NCBI RefSeq assembly: GCF_027923585.1
Contig: NZ_BRPL01000002.1
Coordinates: forward strand, 868,001 to 932,000
Origin: Philodulcilactobacillus myokonensis
GTDB lineage: Bacteria; Bacillota; Bacilli; Lactobacillales; Lactobacillaceae
Direction: 5' to 3'
Length of the DNA stretch: 64,000 bases
Shown: one piece after another, positions 1 through 9,013 of the stretch
Position numbering within the stretch: the stretch's first letter is position 1
Layout: each line of letters starts with the position of its first letter
Translations under genes and position numbers: made by a program
The notes under the pieces: model-generated
The model's database searches: none
The model's input: the letters and a program-made list of their open reading frames with translations, nothing else
What the model was told of the DNA's origin: nothing

Positions 1-184
1 ACTCTCCGTATGTAAAGGGTAAAATATCAGCAGTCATTTTAAACCGTGGTTTCATTGCACCCCGAACAAAGAACATTTTTTTACCGGCTTCTGCAGTTAA
101 AAATTTAATCAGTAAATCATGTTCCTTATAGGGCTTTCGATATAATAAAATTCCATGAAAATTAGTATAAATGTGATTACTCAA
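1..184 (-). CDS. recO: DNA repair protein RecO, N-terminal part (cut by window edge)
   Basis: Only about the first 61 residues lie in the window; the gene continues beyond position 1. RecO helps load RecA on SSB-coated single-stranded DNA in the RecFOR pathway. The translated start contains FHGILLYRKPYKEHDLL, then a GKKMFFVRGA segment and ILPFTYGE, all typical of the OB-fold N-terminus of RecO. The start is read as TTG at 182-184 behind an AGGTGAT Shine-Dalgarno that overlaps the stop codon of era at 198-200, so recO is translationally close-coupled to era. The era-recO order is standard in lactobacilli. The call rests on motif recognition in a partial sequence. Confidence 0.88.
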   Translation of the reverse strand, partial: MSNHIYTNFHGILLYRKPYKEHDLLIKFLTAEAGKKMFFVRGAMKPRFKMTADILPFTYGE

Positions 185-197
185 TTGTGATCACCTA

Positions 198-1109
198 CTA
201 ATAATTAGATTTATGATAGCCTAGTGATTTCAATTCGTTTGAATTATCACGCCAATTAGGCTGTACTTTTACCCATAATTTAAGGAAGACCTTGCTACCT
301 AATAGATCTTGAATATCTTTTCTAGCAAGCGTTCCAATTTTCTTTAGCATGGAACCCTTGCTGCCAATGATAATTCCCTTTTGACTATTTCGATCAATGA
401 TAATGGTAGCGTCAATATCTACCATCCCACTATCTCGCTTCTTCATTCTTTCAATGAAAACAGCAACAGAATAAGGAACCTCTTCTTTTGTTAATTGAAA
501 AATTTTTTCACGAATCAATTCTGATACAATAAAACGTTCAGGATGATCAGTAATTTGATCAGTGGGGTAATATTGAGGACCATGTGGCATGGTTCTTGCC
601 AATTGATTTAACATTTGTTCAACGTTGTTACCTTGAAGGGCTGAAATTGGGAAAACACCCTTCCAATCAATTGTATTTCGCTTATACGAATCAACAATTG
701 GAACTAAATCATTTGGATTGATTTGATCAATTTTATTAACAATTAAATAAACCGGTTTTTTAATTGATTTCAATTTATTAATAATAAAGTTATCACCAGC
801 GCCACGTTTTTCAACAGCACTGACCATAAACAAAATGGCATCAACTTCTCGTAATGCAGATAGTGAAGATTCTTCCATAAAAGTTCCTAATTTATTTTTA
901 GGTTTTTGAATTCCAGGAGTATCAATAAAAATTAACTGAGCATCTTTGGTTGAATAAACTCCTTGAATTTTGTTTCTAGTTGTCTGAGCTTTATTACTCA
1001 TAATTGCAATTTTTTGGCCAATAATACGGTTCATAAAAGTTGACTTACCAACATTAGGACGTCCAACAATTGCTATAAAACCAGAACGATAATTTGGATT
1101 ATTTTGCAT
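198..1109 (-). CDS. era: GTPase Era
   Basis: Era is a GTPase that binds the 3' end of 16S rRNA and acts in 30S subunit maturation. The 303-residue length is normal. The G1 P-loop GRPNVGKS is at residues 16-23, the G3 motif DTPG at 63-66 and the G4 motif NKID at 125-128; the C-terminal third holds a KH RNA-binding domain with a [11 protein letters not shown] core. An ATG start follows GGAGATGACAGT. The gene sits 4 bases after dgkA and directly before recO, the usual Firmicute order ybeY-dgkA-era-recO. No oddities. Confidence 0.97.
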   Translation of the reverse strand: MQNNPNYRSGFIAIVGRPNVGKSTFMNRIIGQKIAIMSNKAQTTRNKIQGVYSTKDAQLIFIDTPGIQKPKNKLGTFMEESSLSALREVDAILFMVSAVEKRGAGDNFIINKLKSIKKPVYLIVNKIDQINPNDLVPIVDSYKRNTIDWKGVFPISALQGNNVEQMLNQLARTMPHGPQYYPTDQITDHPERFIVSELIREKIFQLTKEEVPYSVAVFIERMKKRDSGMVDIDATIIIDRNSQKGIIIGSKGSMLKKIGTLARKDIQDLLGSKVFLKLWVKVQPNWRDNSNELKSLGYHKSNY

Positions 1110-1113
1110 ACTG

Positions 1114-1521
1114 TCATCTCCAATTTAAAATTAATTTTATAATGATTGGGATGAAAATAATACAACCGACAACAACAGCAAAAATTGCAGCAATAACGAC
1201 ATTTGCAGCTGCCACATCCTTAATTTTCTTCACTAAATCATTATAATGATTACCAACAATTAAATCACTTGTCCGTTCAAATAAAGTATTTATAATCTCA
1301 GAACTAATCACTGCTAAAATACATAGCAATAACCATAACCAATCGTTTAAATTTATTTTTAAAAGTAGCCCCAATAAGATAACGAGCAAGCCCATTTTAA
1401 TATGAAAACTAAAATTACGTTCCTCAACCCATAAATCACGAAACCCATGAAAGGCATGCCTAAAGGACTGAAAATATGTCTGATTCTTATAAAATGATTG
1501 ATGCTTATCTTTTAAGCCCAT
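1114..1521 (-). CDS. dgkA: Undecaprenol/diacylglycerol kinase family membrane protein
   Basis: Small integral membrane kinase of the DgkA family; in Gram-positive bacteria these phosphorylate undecaprenol and so recycle the lipid carrier for wall polymers. Visible features are the EERNFSFH segment, the catalytic-type motif [13 protein letters not shown], a [13 protein letters not shown] segment and three hydrophobic helices. An upstream in-frame ATG at 1566 would overlap ybeY by 62 bases; I prefer the ATG at 1521 (135 residues), which overlaps ybeY by only 17 bases and gives the usual family length, although its Shine-Dalgarno is weak. Substrate (undecaprenol rather than diacylglycerol) is inferred from family knowledge. 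Confidence 0.9.
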   Translation of the reverse strand: MGLKDKHQSFYKNQTYFQSFRHAFHGFRDLWVEERNFSFHIKMGLLVILLGLLLKINLNDWLWLLLCILAVISSEIINTLFERTSDLIVGNHYNDLVKKIKDVAAANVVIAAIFAVVVGCIIFIPIIIKLILNWR

Positions 1522-1987
1522 ATGAATCCATAATCTTTCTTTGAAGTGGGAACATAACTGCCTCATCCTTTGGCTTCATATGATCGTATCCATTCAAATG
1601 AAGAAAACCATGAACTGATAAGAAACCTAATTCACGTTCATAAGAATGATTCAAAAACTCGGCTTGTTCTTGAACTTTATCAATACAAATAAAAATATCG
1701 CCTAAGTTTTCTGGTAACTCTGCTTTCAACTCTTTAGGCATTTTTAGTGGAATATCATCGTCTGAATCATCTTCAATTGCAAAACTAATGACATCAGTTG
1801 AACGGTCAACATGACGGTATTTTTTATTAATTTCTCTAATTTTATCATTATTAACAAAAGTAACTGACATTTCCGTATTTTCTTTTAATTTTAAGTATTT
1901 GCCAGCGTATTCTAAAACGTTTCTGACAAGATCAACGTGTTTTTTTGAAACGCCATCTTTAGTCTTATCATAAATTTCTAAATCCAT
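1505..1987 (-). CDS. ybeY: Endoribonuclease YbeY (16S rRNA 3' maturation, metal dependent)
   Basis: YbeY is a zinc-dependent endoribonuclease involved in 16S rRNA maturation and ribosome quality control. The 160-residue protein carries the diagnostic metal-binding sequence HGFLHLNGYDH at residues 126-136, with three histidines as ligands, and the N-terminal RSTDVISFA segment. Start ATG at 1985-1987 follows GGAAGCAG. It lies 15 bases downstream of phoH and overlaps dgkA, in the typical phoH-ybeY-dgkA-era cluster. Confidence 0.96.
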   Translation of the reverse strand: MDLEIYDKTKDGVSKKHVDLVRNVLEYAGKYLKLKENTEMSVTFVNNDKIREINKKYRHVDRSTDVISFAIEDDSDDDIPLKMPKELKAELPENLGDIFICIDKVQEQAEFLNHSYERELGFLSVHGFLHLNGYDHMKPKDEAVMFPLQRKIMDSYGLKR

Positions 1988-2002
1988 ACTTCTGCTTCCT
2001 TA

Positions 2003-2980
2003 TTACTTATTATTTTTATCTTCATACGATTCATAAGCATTAATAATTTTTGCAACCACTGGATGTCTTACAACATCCTCTGAATTGAATCGAACAAATT
2101 GAATGTGGGTCACATGACTTAATATTTTAGGTGCTTGAACTAAACCACTGCTAGCATGCCTTGGTAAATCGATCTGTGATATATCACCATTAACAATCAT
2201 CTTAGATCCAAAGCCCAGACGGGTTAAGAACATCTTCATTTGTGCATTAGTTGCATTTTGGGCTTCATCTAATATAACAAATGCAGAATCTAGCGTTCGA
2301 CCACGCATATATGCTAATGGTGCAATTTCAATGATACCACGTTCCATTAAACGATTAGTATGATCAGTTCCTAAAATAGCAAACAAAGCATCGTAAATTG
2401 GACGCAAGTATGGATCAACTTTTTCCCTTAAGTCACCAGGCAAAAAGCCTAAACTTTCACCAGCTTCAACTGCAGGCCTTGTTAAAATGATCTTATCAAC
2501 TTCATGTTTCTTTAATGCAGCAACAGCCATTACAACAGCTAAGTATGTTTTACCAGTTCCAGCAGGTCCAATTCCAAAAACAATATCATTTTTAGATACC
2601 GCCTGAACGTACTGCCGCTGACCAAAATTTTTAACACGAACTGCATTTCCCTTATTATCTCGAATCAGAACTTGATCATATAGATCTTTAAAATAGTTTA
2701 ATGTGCCATTTTTAGACATATTCATAGCACTAACAAAATCATTACTGTGTAGTTTGACCCCTTGATGAATTAGGTCCAACATATTACGCAAAATTTTAAT
2801 GACTTGACTTGCAGTATCAGAATCACCAGTGATTTTAATTGATGTTCCAACAGCATTAATTGATACATTCATGCCCTCTTCAATCAATTTAACAAACTTA
2901 TCTTGAGCTCCTAATAAAACAGGTTCATCGTCTAAATTATTTAAGATGAATTCTTTTGTAACTTCAGAATTATCAGCCAA
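2003..2980 (-). CDS. phoH: PhoH family ATPase
   Basis: Cytoplasmic PhoH-like P-loop ATPase of 325 residues. The Walker A motif GPAGTGKT is at residues 138-145 and a Walker B-type ILDEAQ lies near residue 238; an N-terminal KH-like region precedes the ATPase fold. The start is TTG at 2978-2980, nine bases after GGAG. It is the first visible gene of the phoH-ybeY-dgkA-era-recO cluster. Biological role in Firmicutes is poorly defined; association with RNA metabolism is inferred from fixed linkage to ybeY. Confidence 0.94.
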   Translation of the reverse strand: MADNSEVTKEFILNNLDDEPVLLGAQDKFVKLIEEGMNVSINAVGTSIKITGDSDTASQVIKILRNMLDLIHQGVKLHSNDFVSAMNMSKNGTLNYFKDLYDQVLIRDNKGNAVRVKNFGQRQYVQAVSKNDIVFGIGPAGTGKTYLAVVMAVAALKKHEVDKIILTRPAVEAGESLGFLPGDLREKVDPYLRPIYDALFAILGTDHTNRLMERGIIEIAPLAYMRGRTLDSAFVILDEAQNATNAQMKMFLTRLGFGSKMIVNGDISQIDLPRHASSGLVQAPKILSHVTHIQFVRFNSEDVVRHPVVAKIINAYESYEDKNNK

Positions 2981-3058
2981 ATATACTGACTCCTTTTATC
3001 GATATTTATTAAAATTTTAGCATACTTTCAACATTTAACAAAACAATTATATATGTAT

Positions 3059-3086
3059 CAGCAGGCATTTTAAACCTGCTTTTTTA
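3059..3086. terminator. Hairpin between yqeY and phoH
   Basis: AGCAGG and CCTGCT arms flank an AT-rich loop. The uninterrupted T run follows the hairpin on the plus strand; on the minus strand, where the genes run, the downstream sequence is only GATACATATATAATTG. It may still end yqeY transcription, but it is not a classical minus-strand terminator. Confidence 0.4.
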
Positions 3087-3093
3087 AATTAAA

Positions 3094-3537
3094 CTAATTT
3101 AATTGAGCTTTAACGATTCGATTAACAACGGAACCATCAGCATGCCCCTTTACTTTTGGCATGACAGCACCCATCATTTTGCCAAAATCTTTCATACTGC
3201 TTGCACCAACTTGGTCTGCAGTATCAGAAACAATTTTTTTAATTTCATCTTCTGATAATTGTTTAGGAGCGTACTTACTTAAAATCTTTAATTGAGCTTC
3301 CTGTTCTTTAACAAGATCATCCCGATGACCCTTTTTGAATTCTTCGATTGATTCTTTATTCTGTTTCATTTGTCTTGAAACGACAGTGTTAATTTCATCT
3401 GGCTTTAAATCATGCCCTAATTTAATTTTTTCATTAGTTAGTGCAGATTTCAGCATTCTGATAACAGACATTGCTCTTTTATCATGACCTAACATTGCTT
3501 TTTTTAAATCTTCCATAAGCTGTTTGTTTAAATCCAT
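3094..3537 (-). CDS. yqeY: GatB/YqeY domain protein
   Basis: A 147-residue protein of the YqeY family, related to the C-terminal tRNA-binding domain of GatB. The family signature is seen at the N-terminus (LKKAMLGHDKRAMSVIRML) and in the C-terminal half (KDFGKMMGAVMPKVKGHADG). It is probably a tRNA-associated accessory protein, but no reaction is known. Start ATG follows AAAGGAG. It lies downstream of rpsU, separated from it by a terminator, the rpsU-yqeY pairing being common in Firmicutes. Confidence 0.93.
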   Translation of the reverse strand: MDLNKQLMEDLKKAMLGHDKRAMSVIRMLKSALTNEKIKLGHDLKPDEINTVVSRQMKQNKESIEEFKKGHRDDLVKEQEAQLKILSKYAPKQLSEDEIKKIVSDTADQVGASSMKDFGKMMGAVMPKVKGHADGSVVNRIVKAQLN

Positions 3538-3570
3538 GATTTTTTCTCCTTTGTTTTTCTATATCCTCAA

Positions 3571-3601
3571 AAATAAAAACGCCCCTGAAACACAGGGACG
3601 T
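3571..3601 (-). terminator. Intrinsic terminator after rpsU
   Basis: On the minus strand, ACGTCCCTG and CAGGGGCGT form a 9-bp stem with one mismatch, followed by TTTTTATTTTT. It lies just after the rpsU stop codon. Confidence 0.85.
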
Positions 3602-3610
3602 TCCTACATT

Positions 3611-3820
3611 TTAATAGAAGCGTTGACGTTGATGACGACGACGTCTCTTTTTGCTGTCACGTTTACGAGCAGCCTCTGATTTTAACTTACGTCTTACACT
3701 AGGTTTTTCGTAAAATTCACGCTTACGATATTCTCGTAGGGTTCCGTTTCTAGAAACAGAGCGTTTGAAACGTCGAAGAGCCTTATCAAAGGATTCATTT
3801 TTATGAATTTTTGTAGACAT
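3611..3820 (-). CDS. rpsU: 30S ribosomal protein S21
   Basis: Ribosomal protein bS21, 69 residues, very basic, with the family pattern [19 protein letters not shown] and a C-terminal arginine-rich tail ending RRHQRQRFY. An in-frame codon 33 bases upstream is rejected as start because the ATG at 3818-3820 is preceded by a strong GGAGGGGAGGGA Shine-Dalgarno and yields the standard N-terminus [11 protein letters not shown]. It has its own sigma-A promoter (3889-3917) and terminator. Confidence 0.97.
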   Translation of the reverse strand: MSTKIHKNESFDKALRRFKRSVSRNGTLREYRKREFYEKPSVRRKLKSEAARKRDSKKRRRRHQRQRFY

Positions 3821-3888
3821 ATAAAAGTCCCTCCCCTCCGAGTTCAAGTTCAAATGATTAGAAAATAGAAACTAAACATTTCTTAATA

Positions 3889-3917
3889 ATTATACCTAAA
3901 TATTTAAAAATCGTCAA
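3889..3917 (-). promoter_or_regulatory. Sigma-A promoter of rpsU
   Basis: TTGACG (-35, 3912-3917) and TATAAT (-10, 3889-3894) are separated by exactly 17 bases on the minus strand, about 70 bases upstream of the rpsU start. Confidence 0.85.
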
Positions 3918-3994
3918 TTAATCCTCATAAAATATTATTAATAAAATATGATAAAATATACCTATATCAAATATCAATCGAGGCCTTAATTATT

Positions 3995-4810
3995 ATGGAT
4001 AAATTAAACATTTTCATTATATCAGATGCAAGTGGTCAGACGGCGTTAACAGTTGCAAAAACAGCTGCTTCTCAATTTCAACACACAACGCCGAATTATC
4101 AACGTTTCACATACGTAACTGAAAAAGAAAGTTTAAAAAATGTTTTAAAACAAGCTGAAAAGAGTCAAAGTGTAATCTTTCACACCCTAACCAAACCTGA
4201 AATGAGCAAAATTGTGATTGATTTTGCTAAAAAACATCATCTTTTAGAATGTGATTGCATTCAAAAGCCAATTACAATGCTTGCAAAACAAACTGGCATG
4301 GAGCCTGAATATGTGCCTAATTTAGTCCATAATTTGAATTCTAATTACTTTAATCGCATATCAGCAATGGAATTTGCCGTCGTTAATGATGATGGTAAAA
4401 ATCCACAAAATTTAAGTAAAGCTGATATTGTTATTTTAGGAGTATCAAGAACATCCAAAACGCCCTTATCACTATATTTAGCAAATAACAATTTTAAAGT
4501 TGCTAACGTTCCAATCAATCCTAAAATTCAATTACCAGATCAAGTCTGGGACATCGATAAAAACAAAATTTTTGGTTTAACCAATACTGTTAAATCACTT
4601 AAGAAAATTAGGCGTGAGCGGATGCGATCCTATGGAATGAATCTTGATACCCCATACTCTAATTCCAAAAATATTAAAGCTGAATTGGAATATGCTAAAA
4701 ATCTCTACAAAAAGATTGGCTGCCGTTCAATTAACGTTTCTAATAAATCAATCGAAGAAACTGCCACAATCATTATGAGTAAATTAGGCTATAGTAAAAT
4801 TAAGAATTAA
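3995..4810 (+). CDS. Putative pyruvate, phosphate dikinase regulatory protein (DUF299 kinase/pyrophosphorylase)
   Basis: A 271-residue member of the DUF299/PDRP family: bifunctional serine/threonine kinase and Pi-dependent phosphorylase that switches PPDK, or PEP synthase, on and off. The nucleotide-binding sequence GVSRTSKTPLSLYLA is near residue 150, and the N-terminus ISDASGQTALTVAKTAASQF is diagnostic. It is one of few plus-strand genes and is divergent from rpsU. Its stop codon is one base from the stop codon of the convergent nfo gene. No PPDK gene is in the window, so its target cannot be named. Confidence 0.9.
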   Translation: MDKLNIFIISDASGQTALTVAKTAASQFQHTTPNYQRFTYVTEKESLKNVLKQAEKSQSVIFHTLTKPEMSKIVIDFAKKHHLLECDCIQKPITMLAKQTGMEPEYVPNLVHNLNSNYFNRISAMEFAVVNDDGKNPQNLSKADIVILGVSRTSKTPLSLYLANNNFKVANVPINPKIQLPDQVWDIDKNKIFGLTNTVKSLKKIRRERMRSYGMNLDTPYSNSKNIKAELEYAKNLYKKIGCRSINVSNKSIEETATIIMSKLGYSKIKN

Positions 4811-4811
4811 A

Positions 4812-5723
4812 TTATTTTTGATTTTTAATATCTGATAATAAATGATCATTAAATTGTTGCTTCTCTAACATTGATACTTCATATTTATGGGGTATCAATT
4901 TTTTCTTACTTCCGTCAACTTTTAACGCTGGTGTTTCCATAATTTTAGGAACATTAGTTAATTGCGGATGATGAGCAATATAATTTAAGCTCTTGAATCC
5001 AATTGTTCCCAAGCCAATAATTTCATGACGATCTTTATGACTCCCCATTTTATTTTTAGAATCATTTAAATGAACGACCTTTAGTCTAGATAATCCAATG
5101 GTATGATCAAATTGATCTAAAACCCCATCAAAATCATTTTTAACATCATATCCAGCATCATTAGTATGACAAGTATCAAAAGTAACGGAAAGTTTTTCAT
5201 TTAAGTTAACCTTATCAATAATTTTAGCTAATTCATCAAAATTTCGGCCAACTTCAGTTCCTTTACCAGCCATTGTTTCTAAAGCAATTTGGACGCTTTG
5301 ATCAGGTTCAATCACTTCATTTAATCCCTTAGCAATGTTATCAATGGCCGCGTCAGCACCGGCTCCAACGTGTGATCCAGGGTGTAAAACAACTTGTTTA
5401 GCACCGATTGCTTCCGCACGCTTAATTTCTTGGTGTAAAAATTGAACCCCAAACGTAAAATTACGTGGCTTTTTAGTATTACCTAGATTAATAATGTATG
5501 GAGCATGAATCACAATCGATTTAATATTATGTTCATCCATATATTGATGGGCAGGTTTAATATTTAATTCACTAACCGGTTTACGCCTAGTATTTTGAGG
5601 CGCACCAGTATAAATCATAAATGTGTTTTCGTTGTAACTGGCAGCTTCCTGTGCAGATCCAAGCAACATTTTTTTACCGTTCATACTTACATGTGAACCA
5701 ATTAAGAAATCATTCTCTGCCAT
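4812..5723 (-). CDS. nfo: Deoxyribonuclease IV (AP endonuclease IV)
   Basis: Endonuclease IV cleaves DNA 5' to abasic sites in base-excision repair. Metal-ligand regions are all visible: [40 protein letters not shown] and [11 protein letters not shown]. Two in-frame ATGs exist; the one at 5723 is chosen because AAGGAG is seven or more bases upstream of it but abuts the earlier ATG (5729). The resulting 303-residue protein has normal family length. The gene overlaps the end of the teichoic acid gene upstream by 14 bases and so appears to be translated from the same mRNA. Confidence 0.95.
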   Translation of the reverse strand: MAENDFLIGSHVSMNGKKMLLGSAQEAASYNENTFMIYTGAPQNTRRKPVSELNIKPAHQYMDEHNIKSIVIHAPYIINLGNTKKPRNFTFGVQFLHQEIKRAEAIGAKQVVLHPGSHVGAGADAAIDNIAKGLNEVIEPDQSVQIALETMAGKGTEVGRNFDELAKIIDKVNLNEKLSVTFDTCHTNDAGYDVKNDFDGVLDQFDHTIGLSRLKVVHLNDSKNKMGSHKDRHEIIGLGTIGFKSLNYIAHHPQLTNVPKIMETPALKVDGSKKKLIPHKYEVSMLEKQQFNDHLLSDIKNQK

Positions 5724-6942
5724 AACCATTCTCCTTTAATAATCTTACAATTGCTTCTGATGAGTTAATATGTTCCCAAGAACAATATTTTTGATGGAAT
5801 CGATCTAATTTAGTTTGGTAATTTTTAAAACCACCATCATTAGTAAAGATATCTAATTGATGATATAAATCATCAGCTTTAGTTACTAATGGACCTGGAA
5901 CATCTTTTTTATAGTTAAAATAAAACCCACGAAGCTGATCATCATAGTGCTCTAAATCATATGCGTAAAACAACATTGGCCGTTTTAAATTGGCATAATC
6001 AAACATAACTGATGAATAATCCGTAATCAACATATCACTAGCAAGATAAATTTGATTAATGTCACCTTCACTTAGAATTTTAACACGTTTTTCAAAGCCT
6101 TTAATGTTAATTCGATCCTTAATTAAATAGTGGGGTCGAATAATTAGCTTTGTATTACGATCGACATGCTTAAAAAATTGATTTAAATCAAACGGCAACT
6201 CAAAACGATAACTGCCTTTACTTCGATAATCATCATCCCGCCAAGTTGGTGCATATGTAATGATAGTTGCATTTGCATCCCCAACTAATCTCTGTTTCAA
6301 GCTTTTAATCTTATCACCCACATTGTCTTGATATAAAACATCGTTTCTAGGGTATCCACTTCGAATGAAATGATTTTTGAAAGCAAAAGCACGTTTGAAA
6401 ATTTTTTCAGAATATAAATTAGGGGCAATTAAAGTATCCCAACGACTACTCTCTTTAGCAAAATTACGTTTATATTTTTTAGTGGTGGTCCCCGGAATGG
6501 AAACATTTTGAATATCTAATCCTAATTTCTTTAAAGGCGTCCCATGCCAAGTTTGAATATAAATAGTCTTTTTATTTTTGTGCCACCAAATTGGCATTCT
6601 AGAATTAAAGATCCAAAAATTGGCCCGTGCTGTGTACCAAATCCATTTGGGCATAAAACGTTTTAAAAGCTTAATGTTCGGATATTTTTGATGGATTTTT
6701 CGATATTGACTTGGTTTAATACCAAAATATAAATTATTAGCTTTAGATGGGTAGTCCCTTATCAATTGACGGTAAATTGCTGCTGGATTATCGCTAATAT
6801 CCTTTCCATTAAAACTTTCAAAAATAATTAAGTCCTTTTTAACCGGTAAACAAATAAACCCATCGTTAATAACGATGAGTCCAATGCGAATTAAAAGTTT
6901 AACAGCGCGAACAAATTCTAATTTTAAATTATTTAAATTCAT
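5710..6942 (-). CDS. CDP-glycerol:glycerophosphate glycerophosphotransferase (TagF/TagB family)
   Basis: PF04464-type enzyme that adds glycerol-phosphate from CDP-glycerol to a teichoic acid chain at the inner membrane face. About 410 residues; hallmark [11 protein letters not shown] is near residue 130, then [23 protein letters not shown] and [21 protein letters not shown]. The start at 6942 is preferred over the ATG at 6960 because AAAAGGG precedes only the former. It follows tagG directly and precedes nfo in one transcript. It could be a polymerase (TagF-like), a TarL-like or a branch-adding enzyme; sequence alone does not separate these. Confidence 0.88.
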   Translation of the reverse strand: MNLNNLKLEFVRAVKLLIRIGLIVINDGFICLPVKKDLIIFESFNGKDISDNPAAIYRQLIRDYPSKANNLYFGIKPSQYRKIHQKYPNIKLLKRFMPKWIWYTARANFWIFNSRMPIWWHKNKKTIYIQTWHGTPLKKLGLDIQNVSIPGTTTKKYKRNFAKESSRWDTLIAPNLYSEKIFKRAFAFKNHFIRSGYPRNDVLYQDNVGDKIKSLKQRLVGDANATIITYAPTWRDDDYRSKGSYRFELPFDLNQFFKHVDRNTKLIIRPHYLIKDRINIKGFEKRVKILSEGDINQIYLASDMLITDYSSVMFDYANLKRPMLFYAYDLEHYDDQLRGFYFNYKKDVPGPLVTKADDLYHQLDIFTNDGGFKNYQTKLDRFHQKYCSWEHINSSEAIVRLLKENGYGRE

Positions 6943-6960
6943 TTTATTCGCCCTTTTCAT

Positions 6961-7770
6961 TTAAATTAAATCAACAAATCTAGATCTGAATTTGTAATGT
7001 AAATGAGAACCAACAACTAAGAAGAAAGCGACAAACAACCAGAACAAAATAGTCAGAACTGGTCTTTGCCAAAACCATGATTGAGATAACATTGAATCTC
7101 TAAATCCTGAAACAACGTAGAAAAATGGGTTTAATTCTAAAATTCTTACTAATGGTGCTGGAAAGGCATTAGTTTGGAAATTAAATAATACTCCAGACAT
7201 ATAGAATAACATTCTCATAATTGACTGTAACAGAATTCGATAATCCCTTACTAATACTGAAATGGTTGAATTAAAGATACTAAAAGCAACTAACCACATA
7301 ATCATTGCAAAGAAATAATAAATCCACTGAAGCCAATAAATGCTTGGTGTTACTCCCCCAACAAAGAATCCAATGAAAACTGAGAAAGCAAGCATTGTCC
7401 AAAATGAACTTAAGTTGGAAACGATTTTAATTGATGGTAAAACACTAACCGGAAACTTCATCTTAGAAACCATGCCAACTTGATTATATATACTTTTGGC
7501 AGCTTGATTAGTAACCGTTTGCATATAAAACCACGGTGTGATTCCAATTACCATCCATGCTAAGTAATTAATGCCGCTAGAATTTCCCTTTTTTAAACCA
7601 ATTCCAAAGACGAACCAGTAGATACAAATTTGAATCAAAGGATTTAAAAATTCCCATGCCAAGCCTAAATAATGACTTTGATAGTCAGATCGACTTTGGT
7701 ATTTAGATACCCTAAACATAATCCTTAAATTGTTAAATTGCTCTTTAAATAAAGTAATGACTTCTTTCAA
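6961..7770 (-). CDS. tagG: Teichoic acid ABC exporter, permease subunit
   Basis: ABC-2 type permease of 269 residues that, with an ATPase (TagH), moves undecaprenyl-linked wall teichoic acid across the membrane. Six or so hydrophobic segments are visible, and the cytoplasmic N-terminal element RSDYQSHYLGLAWEFLNPL is typical of polysaccharide/teichoic acid export permeases. Start is TTG at 7768-7770 after AAAGGAGTG. It sits between a TagB-like and a TagF-like gene, supporting teichoic acid as cargo. The TagH ATPase is not in this window. Confidence 0.92.
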   Translation of the reverse strand: MKEVITLFKEQFNNLRIMFRVSKYQSRSDYQSHYLGLAWEFLNPLIQICIYWFVFGIGLKKGNSSGINYLAWMVIGITPWFYMQTVTNQAAKSIYNQVGMVSKMKFPVSVLPSIKIVSNLSSFWTMLAFSVFIGFFVGGVTPSIYWLQWIYYFFAMIMWLVAFSIFNSTISVLVRDYRILLQSIMRMLFYMSGVLFNFQTNAFPAPLVRILELNPFFYVVSGFRDSMLSQSWFWQRPVLTILFWLFVAFFLVVGSHLHYKFRSRFVDLI

Positions 7771-7774
7771 GTCT

Positions 7775-8929
7775 TTACACTCCTTTATTATCTTTTAATA
7801 TATAGCGTTGGACAACCCGTTCAGTTGCATGACCATCATTGTATGTATTCCACACTTGATTAAAATGTTTAAAATCAGTTAGACGGTTATCTTTAATGGC
7901 ATTTTCTAAATCATCAACATTTTTGATTGGTTTACTAGGTAGCCAATTATCCAAATGTTCTTGAATGCCAGTTGTTAAACGATATTGATCTAAATCGTAC
8001 ATAAAAAATATTAATGAATGTGCATTCGGCAATAAACTGAAATCAAAAGCAACTGAAGAATAATCAGTCACTAAGGTATTGGTTACTGAAAGCAATTCAC
8101 TAGTTGATAGTTCACGATAAAAATGAATTCTAGGATTATTAATATAGCTAATCCGGTTCTTACGATAAAAAATTGGGTGCAAGCGTAGAACAACAACTGC
8201 ATTTGGGTCGGCACTTAATGCTTTAAACAAACCGATGGGCGGATTAAAGTGAAATCCCTTTCGATAAGTCGGCGCATACAAAATAACCCGTTTTTGTTCA
8301 AGCTCCGGTGCCACTCGATAAACCCGTTTTCTAATTTTATCAATCCACAATTGACTAAGATATCGATCAGAACGGGGATACCCAAGTAATTTTATTTTAG
8401 AATGATCGGCATGGTAATTGTTAATAAAAACATTTCCCATTGCCTTTGAAGCAACAACGTATTCATCAAATTGATTATAAACAGCCTGAAAACGTTGTTT
8501 GTCTAATCGGCTACGCTTACTAGTACTGGGATCACCCCAACCAAATTTTTTAATTGCACCATTTGCATGCCATAATTGGATTATCTTCATACTTTTGGGA
8601 TGAAACATTCCACCCAAAAACGGGAAATAATTATCACAAAAAATAGTTTTTCCTGACATAACAATGGGAAGAATTCTAAAAACAAAGTGTAACCCATTCC
8701 AAAAAGGAATTGTTTTGATACCAAATGCGGCTAAATCAATAGCTGCATCCTCAATTTTAGGATCGTATAATACAATTATTTTTTGGTGATCAGATAATTT
8801 TAACGCCATGCGTTTAATTAAATTTAAATTATTGCCAAAGCTCATAATATAAATTATATTTGATTTTTTGCGAAAATAAAAAAATCCGGAAACCATTCTA
8901 ATTAAGCATAAATATAAAAATTTTAGCAT
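7775..8929 (-). CDS. tagB: TagB/TarB-like teichoic acid glycerophosphotransferase (primase)
   Basis: A 384-residue PF04464 protein. Unlike the polymerase-type neighbours it carries QLWHANGAIKKFGW near residue 118, the form of the motif found in TagB/TarB primases that put the first glycerol-phosphate on the undecaprenyl-diphosphate disaccharide linkage unit. Later motifs are LLGYPRSD, YAPTYRKG, RLHP and VTDYSSVAFDF. The N-terminal hydrophobic stretch suggests a membrane-associated protein. It is the first gene of the tagB-tagG-tagF-nfo operon, behind an extended -10 promoter; start ATG follows GGTGGTAATAA. The primase assignment is inferred from the HANGA motif. Confidence 0.82.
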   Translation of the reverse strand: MLKFLYLCLIRMVSGFFYFRKKSNIIYIMSFGNNLNLIKRMALKLSDHQKIIVLYDPKIEDAAIDLAAFGIKTIPFWNGLHFVFRILPIVMSGKTIFCDNYFPFLGGMFHPKSMKIIQLWHANGAIKKFGWGDPSTSKRSRLDKQRFQAVYNQFDEYVVASKAMGNVFINNYHADHSKIKLLGYPRSDRYLSQLWIDKIRKRVYRVAPELEQKRVILYAPTYRKGFHFNPPIGLFKALSADPNAVVVLRLHPIFYRKNRISYINNPRIHFYRELSTSELLSVTNTLVTDYSSVAFDFSLLPNAHSLIFFMYDLDQYRLTTGIQEHLDNWLPSKPIKNVDDLENAIKDNRLTDFKHFNQVWNTYNDGHATERVVQRYILKDNKGV

Positions 8930-8968
8930 TTATTACCACCATTAACGTTTTAATTAATACAATTTTGT

Positions 8969-8977
8969 ATTATAACA
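8969..8977 (-). promoter_or_regulatory. Extended -10 promoter of the tagB operon
   Basis: TATAAT (8969-8974) is preceded by TG one base upstream (8976-8977) on the minus strand; no good -35 is seen at the right distance. It lies about 40 bases upstream of the tagB start. Confidence 0.6.
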
Positions 8978-9013
8978 CAACTAAATTTAAAAATTATAAT
9001 CAAATTGTAAACA

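Noticed and set aside
3059-3086. Plus-strand transcript ending before phoH
   Set aside because: The hairpin has its T run on the plus strand, but there is no plus-strand gene to end, so it is left as a hairpin of unclear orientation.
6943-6960. ATG 6958-6960 as start of the tagF-like gene
   Set aside because: It is immediately next to the tagG stop and has no Shine-Dalgarno, while ATG 6940-6942 has AAAAGGG upstream.
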